Assembly (NCBI GenBank): GCA_017618625.1
Contig: JAFZTV010000019.1
Span: 1-26,537 of the forward strand
From: Bacteroidales bacterium
GTDB taxonomy: Bacteria; Bacteroidota; Bacteroidia; Bacteroidales; P3
Length of the DNA stretch: 26,537 nt
Direction: 5' to 3'
Shown: piece by piece, positions 22,546-26,537 of the stretch
Numbering within the stretch: position 1 is the stretch's first letter
Layout of the letters: every line of letters begins with the position of its first letter
Made by a program: the position numbers and the translations under genes
Notes under the pieces: generated by a model
The model's input: only the letters and a program-made list of their open reading frames with translations
Databases searched by the model: none
What the model was told of the DNA's origin: nothing

Positions 22546-23964
22546 TTATTCTTCTGGCGCAAACATGGGGTCCCATGCCGGCAGCATAATGGGTTTCTGG
22601 TTGAGCTCGGCTTTCAGGTTGGCGGGAATGTATTTATCCTCTATCACCACGCGGAACATGTACTCGTTGAACCAGTCGTTGGTCATGATAAGGAAACCGT
22701 CGTGGCCGTACTTGCTGCCCCATGAGTTCTCCACCATCCACTTGAGAGGTTTGCCGTCTTTGTCCAAATCCACGGCACAGAGAGTCATGGCGTGGCTACT
22801 TCCGCTGGCGAAGGTGCGTACGCGTTGCTCTTTGTTCATGCCGAAAGTGGTGCCCATAAGTGAGGCATAGTCGAAGTTGTTTTCATCCATGAATCCTTTG
22901 TCGCGGTCGAGGAATTTTCCTACGTCGCAGCTGAAATACATCATGGTGCTGTCTTTTATCGATGCGATGCACATTTGGGCGATGTCCTCCATGGGGAGGT
23001 TGAGATAGCGCCAATTCTGTCCGTCGTACACATGGCGGTCGTACTCAATTTCATACACCTTGTGGTATTCGCGGGTTGGGTCGTTCATAATCATGTAGTA
23101 GGTGGAGAAATCCTGCTTGGCGAATTTCTCGTAGAACGACATCGGTGTGTACTCGGCAGTTTCAACTATGTTCCCCTTTGCGTCGCGTTGAGTCCAGGTG
23201 AAAGATGCTGGCGGTTCGCCGAAAGCTAACGCCAACATACGGTAGATGGTGGTCAGCATTTCGGTTTTGGTGGCCTGAAGTTTCTGCGGGGTGCATCCTT
23301 TCTGTGCAGCCATCTCGCGCAGCCGTAGTCCGTCTTCGCGCAGTTTCAGTTTGATAAGGCCGCTTATAGACGAGGTGTTGTTGGTGTTGTAGGTCTCCGG
23401 CATTACGTCGGCAGGCACAAGACCGTATTTGTCTATGAGGTTGGCCACGCCTGTAAACTGACCGCCGTCCGACAATGGGTTCTTGAACAACCATTCCACC
23501 TCTTTGTCGTCAAAGGGTTTCTTGTAGGTGTCGATGACGGCTTGCAGGAACAGGTTCGACTTCTCCAACTGGTCGTAGAAGAAAGTGTAGGCCTGCGAGA
23601 ACTGGAAGTCGGCTGGCAGGTTGTGTTTGCGTATGGCTTTGTTGCGCAGCACGTTCATGCCGGTAAACATCCAGCAGCGACCCGATGACTTCTGATCGGT
23701 TATGGCCTTGCTTTCTACTTTGTGAGAGAAATGTGCGTCGAACTTGGTGCTGTTGTCATAGTTTACAGCCAGTTTGTTAGGACTGTTGGTCACCATTATG
23801 TTGCGCAAAGCCTTGTCGGCGGCGTTGCCGCCGTACGACTTCTTCATTTGCTGCATCATCTCCGCGGAAATGCCACCTGTTTGCGTTTGGGCATTTTTTT
23901 TCTGTGCAGCCAAGGGCATTGTACTGCATAAGACTGCGACGGTTAGCGCTAATATTTTCTTCAT
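22546..23964 (-). CDS. pepC: Exported aminopeptidase C / bleomycin hydrolase homologue
   Basis: 472 residues from the ATG at 23964, which opens a signal peptide (MKKILALTVAVLCSTMPLAAQ). Motifs are canonical for C1B: ITDQKSSGRCWMFTG with Q91 and C97, SHAMTLC with H391, and MVENSWGSKYGHDG with N413. Length and motif order match PepC/bleomycin hydrolase, which are usually cytoplasmic hexamers; the signal peptide indicates export here. The C-terminus ends PAWDPMFAPEE; in the family the C-terminal arm limits access to the active site and sets aminopeptidase activity. It lies 28 nt upstream of a second, divergent C1 peptidase. A 15-bp GCACAC/GTGTGC inverted repeat sits 15 nt before the start codon. 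Confidence 0.94.
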   Translation of the reverse strand: MKKILALTVAVLCSTMPLAAQKKNAQTQTGGISAEMMQQMKKSYGGNAADKALRNIMVTNSPNKLAVNYDNSTKFDAHFSHKVESKAITDQKSSGRCWMFTGMNVLRNKAIRKHNLPADFQFSQAYTFFYDQLEKSNLFLQAVIDTYKKPFDDKEVEWLFKNPLSDGGQFTGVANLIDKYGLVPADVMPETYNTNNTSSISGLIKLKLREDGLRLREMAAQKGCTPQKLQATKTEMLTTIYRMLALAFGEPPASFTWTQRDAKGNIVETAEYTPMSFYEKFAKQDFSTYYMIMNDPTREYHKVYEIEYDRHVYDGQNWRYLNLPMEDIAQMCIASIKDSTMMYFSCDVGKFLDRDKGFMDENNFDYASLMGTTFGMNKEQRVRTFASGSSHAMTLCAVDLDKDGKPLKWMVENSWGSKYGHDGFLIMTNDWFNEYMFRVVIEDKYIPANLKAELNQKPIMLPAWDPMFAPEE

Positions 23965-23979
23965 TTGTTTCTTGTTATG

Positions 23980-23994
23980 GCACACTTGGTGTGC
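23980..23994 (-). promoter_or_regulatory. Small inverted repeat in the leader of the pepC-like gene
   Basis: GCACAC (23980-23985) and GTGTGC (23989-23994) with a 3-nt spacer form a perfect inverted repeat 15 nt upstream of the start codon. It could be a leader hairpin or an operator. No clear -7 box lies upstream, which suits read-through from the lipoprotein genes. Confidence 0.4.
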
Positions 23995-24036
23995 AGCGTG
24001 AGTATTTATTTGTTGGATTGCGTATAGGCTCTCCTT

Positions 24037-24540
24037 TTATTGGGCAGGCGGAATCAACACACACACCTTGAATACCAGGTTCCCATACTGAGATATGCTT
24101 GTCTCGTTGTCAAAGTCCGAACTCTGGAATTTGAATGTGATGACTCCTTGCTCAACGTCAAAGGTGAAAGTCTCTGCGTAATACACAATTGTGCCATTGT
24201 TGTCCCACGAACGGTAAACTTCGCATGGCATTGGGTTGTCTCTTTCGTCGGCATCCACAAAATACGCTATCACGCATCCGTTCTCGATGACATCTCTCGT
24301 GATGTCTGAATCCTCAAACGATGCATACAGATAGTCCAGATCCGCATTTGATAGCCATTGCGCAGGTTGTACCGTGTAGTAATGGACTTTCATGTCGAAA
24401 CCGCCGGTCTCGACTATTGTTTCAATTGTGCGAACAACAGTGTCGGTAGTGTGTATTACTGTTGTTTGAGGCTCTTTTTGGCAGCTTGATAAAGCAACGA
24501 CAATGACAGCGCCGATTAGCGCAAATCTGCTTTTGTTCAT
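24037..24540 (-). CDS. Small lipoprotein, paralogue of the preceding gene
   Basis: 167 residues with a lipoprotein signal (MNKSRFALIGAVIVVALSSC, lipobox LSSC, C20). A Thr/Val-rich spacer follows, then a beta-rich domain with VHYYTVQPAQWL, YLYASFEDSDITRDVIENG, VDADERDNPMP, ETFTFDVEQGVITFKFQSSD and FKVCVL. The same order of motifs appears in the gene immediately upstream, so this is a tandem duplication. The domain resembles uncharacterised Bacteroidetes lipoproteins with a YYTVKPxxW ... ITxxVIENG pattern. No enzyme motif is visible. It starts within the stop codon of its paralogue (4-nt ATGA overlap). Confidence 0.88.
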   Translation of the reverse strand: MNKSRFALIGAVIVVALSSCQKEPQTTVIHTTDTVVRTIETIVETGGFDMKVHYYTVQPAQWLSNADLDYLYASFEDSDITRDVIENGCVIAYFVDADERDNPMPCEVYRSWDNNGTIVYYAETFTFDVEQGVITFKFQSSDFDNETSISQYGNLVFKVCVLIPPAQ

Positions 24541-25004
24541 TGTTTCTTGCTTTTTAACATCTGCATAACGCTCTCAAACACACAAACCTTGAACGACATG
24601 TCGTTGTAACCGGCAATACCTACGGCATTTTGGAGGTCCGATGCTTCAAACTTGAAAGTAATCATACCTGTGCCGTTTTCATACGATACATCGTAAGTGA
24701 AGGTTTCCGAGTAGAAATTACCGTTGTCTTCTTGGAAAATCTCGTACGGCAGAGGGTTGTCGCGGTTGTCGGCATCGACCAAGAATGCCACTACGCATCC
24801 GTTTTCGATGACGTTGGGCGTGATGGCCGAATTCTCAAACGAGGCATACATGTAGTTGCCACCTGGTTCCGCCAGCCACATGTTTGGCTTCACGGTGTAG
24901 TAGCATGTTTCCATGTTGGTGGTTTCAATCATTCTGTCTTTTTTGCAGCTGGTGGTTGCAAACACGAGCATTGCCATGCAGATGGTGAAAAGTATCTTTT
25001 TCAT
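24537..25004 (-). CDS. Small lipoprotein, first of a tandem paralogous pair
   Basis: 155 residues with a lipoprotein signal (MKKILFTICMAMLVFATTSC, C20). The mature part has CYYTVKPNMWL, YMYASFENSAITPNVIENG, VDADNRDNPLPYEIF, ETFTYDVSYENGTGMITFKFEASD and FKVCVFESV, matching its downstream neighbour motif by motif. Function unknown; probably an outer-membrane lipoprotein with a beta-sandwich fold (inference). A TACTTTTG promoter element lies 40 nt upstream, and the gene could lead a unit of two lipoproteins and two C1 peptidases. Confidence 0.88.
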   Translation of the reverse strand: MKKILFTICMAMLVFATTSCKKDRMIETTNMETCYYTVKPNMWLAEPGGNYMYASFENSAITPNVIENGCVVAFLVDADNRDNPLPYEIFQEDNGNFYSETFTYDVSYENGTGMITFKFEASDLQNAVGIAGYNDMSFKVCVFESVMQMLKSKKQ

Positions 25005-25043
25005 GGTCGTTAATTTTTTGTTTCTACTATTAATTTATTTTTA

Positions 25044-25051
25044 CAAAAGTA
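25044..25051 (-). promoter_or_regulatory. -7 promoter element (TACTTTTG) of the lipoprotein pair
   Basis: Matches TAnnTTTG on the minus strand within a very AT-rich 94-nt gap; the predicted leader is about 34 nt. No clear -33 box. Confidence 0.55.
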
Positions 25052-25098
25052 CAATTTATTTTTTAATTTGTGTTTTGTTTATTTAAACTTATACATTA

Positions 25099-26537
25099 TC
25101 AATGCTTTTGGGGCTCGCTGCTTGTGGTTATGTCATTTAGACATTTCAGTCTCACTTTGATTTTTCTTATGTCCGACGATTTGTCACGAGGGATGAATCG
25201 GGTTGTGATATTCCCGCCGGAATCCAAATCGAAGTAGTTTTGTTCGAAATGGCCGTCGATATGGGGCTCTGTCTGCAACATGATGTCCCGCATATATTGA
25301 TTTGTGCTTAAAGTGACGGTTAGTGTGTCGTTTTTGACGCTTTGTATTAGTTTGTATTCGGGCTTATGTAGTTTCAAATCTTTGGGGTAGGTTTTGTAAT
25401 ATTTTGTCCAATAATCGAGATTGACGTTTTCGTCATAGAGAGCTTTGGCTCGGTAGTGCAGAGCTTTCCAATTGCCGTAGTAGTCGATGCTGCTCCATGA
25501 CGCGACGGGCCAGCAGTCGTTCAGTTGCCAATAGAGGGTTCCCATGCAACGAGGCTGGGCGAGGAGGTGCTGGAGAATGCCGTAGCCGGTGCCCCAAGCC
25601 TGCAGCAGCTGGCTTACGTAGCAGTAGTCTTCGAGGGAAAGGGAGCGGCTGTCAAGGCCGTAGTATTGCATCATGGCTTTGTCTATGATTTGTCGTCCGC
25701 GGGGGTGTTTTTGGTGGCTGCGCATGGAGGGTGAGTCGATTGTGCGTTGAGATTCTGTGCAGAATCGGCATACGGTGCTCCAATCGGGATAACTTTGGAA
25801 ACCGTATTCGCTCATGAATCGCCCAGTCTTTTCCCTATAAACCTCGAATGGCTGTTCTCCCCACCATACGCCCCAGTAGTGCGAGTCGCCGTGGGTGACA
25901 CATTCGGGGTGGCCCCAGCCGTAGAGTGGGGAGGTGGTGATGTAGGGTCTATGCAGAGGGTCGCAGTCGCGGACGGCTTGAGCCAGGATGCTGGTGTTGC
26001 TAGTGTTGTCAGAGGTGCTTCCGTAGCCGAATACCGTGTCCAACGCCCGCTCAAGACGCTGCCTTTGTTCGGATGTCCAGTTATACACGCCTTGCCATCC
26101 CCAGTCTTCCCATCCGTTCTTCACCTCGTTGTTGCCGCACCACACGACCACGCACGGATGTTTAGCAATCCTTGTCACATTCTCGTAGGCCTCGCGCTTG
26201 ATGCTTTCGAGCATCTGGGGGTTGTCTGGATATAGCATTGTGCTGAAGTTGAAGTCCTGCCACACCATGATGCCCAGCGAGTCGCACAGGTCGTAGAAGT
26301 AGTCGTGTTCGTAGATGCCGCCGCCCCAAACCCTTATCATGTTGAAGTTGGCCTCCTTAGCGGAGCAGAGCAGGTAGCGGTATCGCTCTTTCATCGCATT
26401 GTTCAAAACAGGGAACGAGTGGACGGGGATCCAGTTGGCCCCTTTCATGAACAGGGGCTTGCCGTCTTTGTAGAAGGTAAAAGAGCGACCGATGGAGTCG
26501 TCGTCCTGTCGCAACTGGAACGAATTGAAAATTGAAA
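25099..26537 (-). CDS. Glycoside hydrolase family 2, beta-mannosidase type (N-terminus beyond window)
   Basis: The frame is open to the right edge, so the N-terminal sugar-binding part is missing. The visible part begins in the Ig-like domain just before the barrel (FYKDGKPLFMKGANWIP). The GH2 barrel contains FNMIRVWGGGIYEHDYFYDLCD, GIMVWQDFNF, the acid/base Glu in WCGNNEV (codon 26125-26127) and the nucleophile Glu in GRFMSEYGFQSYP. YWQLNDCWPVASW follows near the end of the barrel, and a C-terminal beta domain comes after it. The WCGNNE and SEYGFQS forms are characteristic of beta-mannosidases rather than beta-galactosidases or glucuronidases. The stop is at 25099, followed by an AT-rich gap without a clear hairpin. 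The edge sequence ends in an ATTGAAA repeat that may be part of another 7-nt array. Confidence 0.92.
   Translation of the reverse strand, partial: SIFNSFQLRQDDDSIGRSFTFYKDGKPLFMKGANWIPVHSFPVLNNAMKERYRYLLCSAKEANFNMIRVWGGGIYEHDYFYDLCDSLGIMVWQDFNFSTMLYPDNPQMLESIKREAYENVTRIAKHPCVVVWCGNNEVKNGWEDWGWQGVYNWTSEQRQRLERALDTVFGYGSTSDNTSNTSILAQAVRDCDPLHRPYITTSPLYGWGHPECVTHGDSHYWGVWWGEQPFEVYREKTGRFMSEYGFQSYPDWSTVCRFCTESQRTIDSPSMRSHQKHPRGRQIIDKAMMQYYGLDSRSLSLEDYCYVSQLLQAWGTGYGILQHLLAQPRCMGTLYWQLNDCWPVASWSSIDYYGNWKALHYRAKALYDENVNLDYWTKYYKTYPKDLKLHKPEYKLIQSVKNDTLTVTLSTNQYMRDIMLQTEPHIDGHFEQNYFDLDSGGNITTRFIPRDKSSDIRKIKVRLKCLNDITTSSEPQKH

Noticed and set aside
6110..26537. GH2 and GH3 genes considered as parts of one polysaccharide utilization locus
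   Set aside because: They are about 17 kb apart with housekeeping genes between them, and no SusC/SusD or sensor-regulator gene is present.

Overview
The window comes from a member of the Bacteroidetes, most likely an uncultured gut- or rumen-type Bacteroidales of roughly 50% GC. The main evidence is a recurring TATCTTTG promoter element (the Bacteroidetes -7 motif TAnnTTTG) in front of at least six genes, in both orientations. Supporting evidence is an S16 protein with the long Ala/Lys/Glu tail usual in this phylum, a DksA-like protein that has lost most of its zinc ligands, many exported proteins and lipoproteins, and glycoside hydrolases. No tRNA, rRNA, CRISPR array, transposase or phage gene was seen.

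Layout. 1-4722 (minus) is the N-terminal 1,574 residues of a giant secreted repeat protein that runs off the left edge; its frame is open throughout. 4808-5851 (minus) is a DUF1016/YhcG-type PD-(D/E)XK protein. 6110-8368 (minus) is a secreted GH3 beta-glycosidase. 8369-9018 is a long non-coding stretch with a divergent promoter, a candidate structured RNA, an 11-bp-period tandem array and a G/T-skewed tract. 9019-11543 (plus) holds an exported beta-rich protein, rpsP, rimM and a DksA-like gene, closed by a strong hairpin. 11614-13389 (minus) is a double-ATPase oligopeptide ABC protein. 13540-19849 (plus) holds rocD, ribF, an LRR lipoprotein, a nitrilase-family amidase and mutS2. 19863-26537 (minus) holds a DUF1232(YkvA)-glycosyltransferase 2 fusion, two exported C1 cysteine peptidases in tandem, two paralogous small lipoproteins in tandem, and the C-terminal part of a GH2 beta-mannosidase.

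How the genes work together. rpsP-rimM is a ribosome-assembly pair. ribF and the LRR gene overlap by 4 nt and are probably co-translated. The two lipoproteins and two C1 peptidases lie on one strand with short gaps or overlaps and may form one cell-envelope unit for peptide capture and cleavage (inference). GH2 and GH3 point to plant-glycan use, but no SusC/SusD pair is present, so this is not a complete polysaccharide utilization locus.

Most worth following up: (1) degenerate arrays of 7-nt repeats at five clear sites, two between genes and three inside conserved genes (two in the ABC protein, one in mutS2), where they appear as low-complexity linker inserts; (2) a candidate 115-nt structured RNA whose closing stem starts at the predicted transcription start; (3) the 11-bp, helix-phased array beside it; (4) the YkvA-GT2 fusion; (5) a nitrilase gene with no usable ATG/GTG/TTG at its homologous start.
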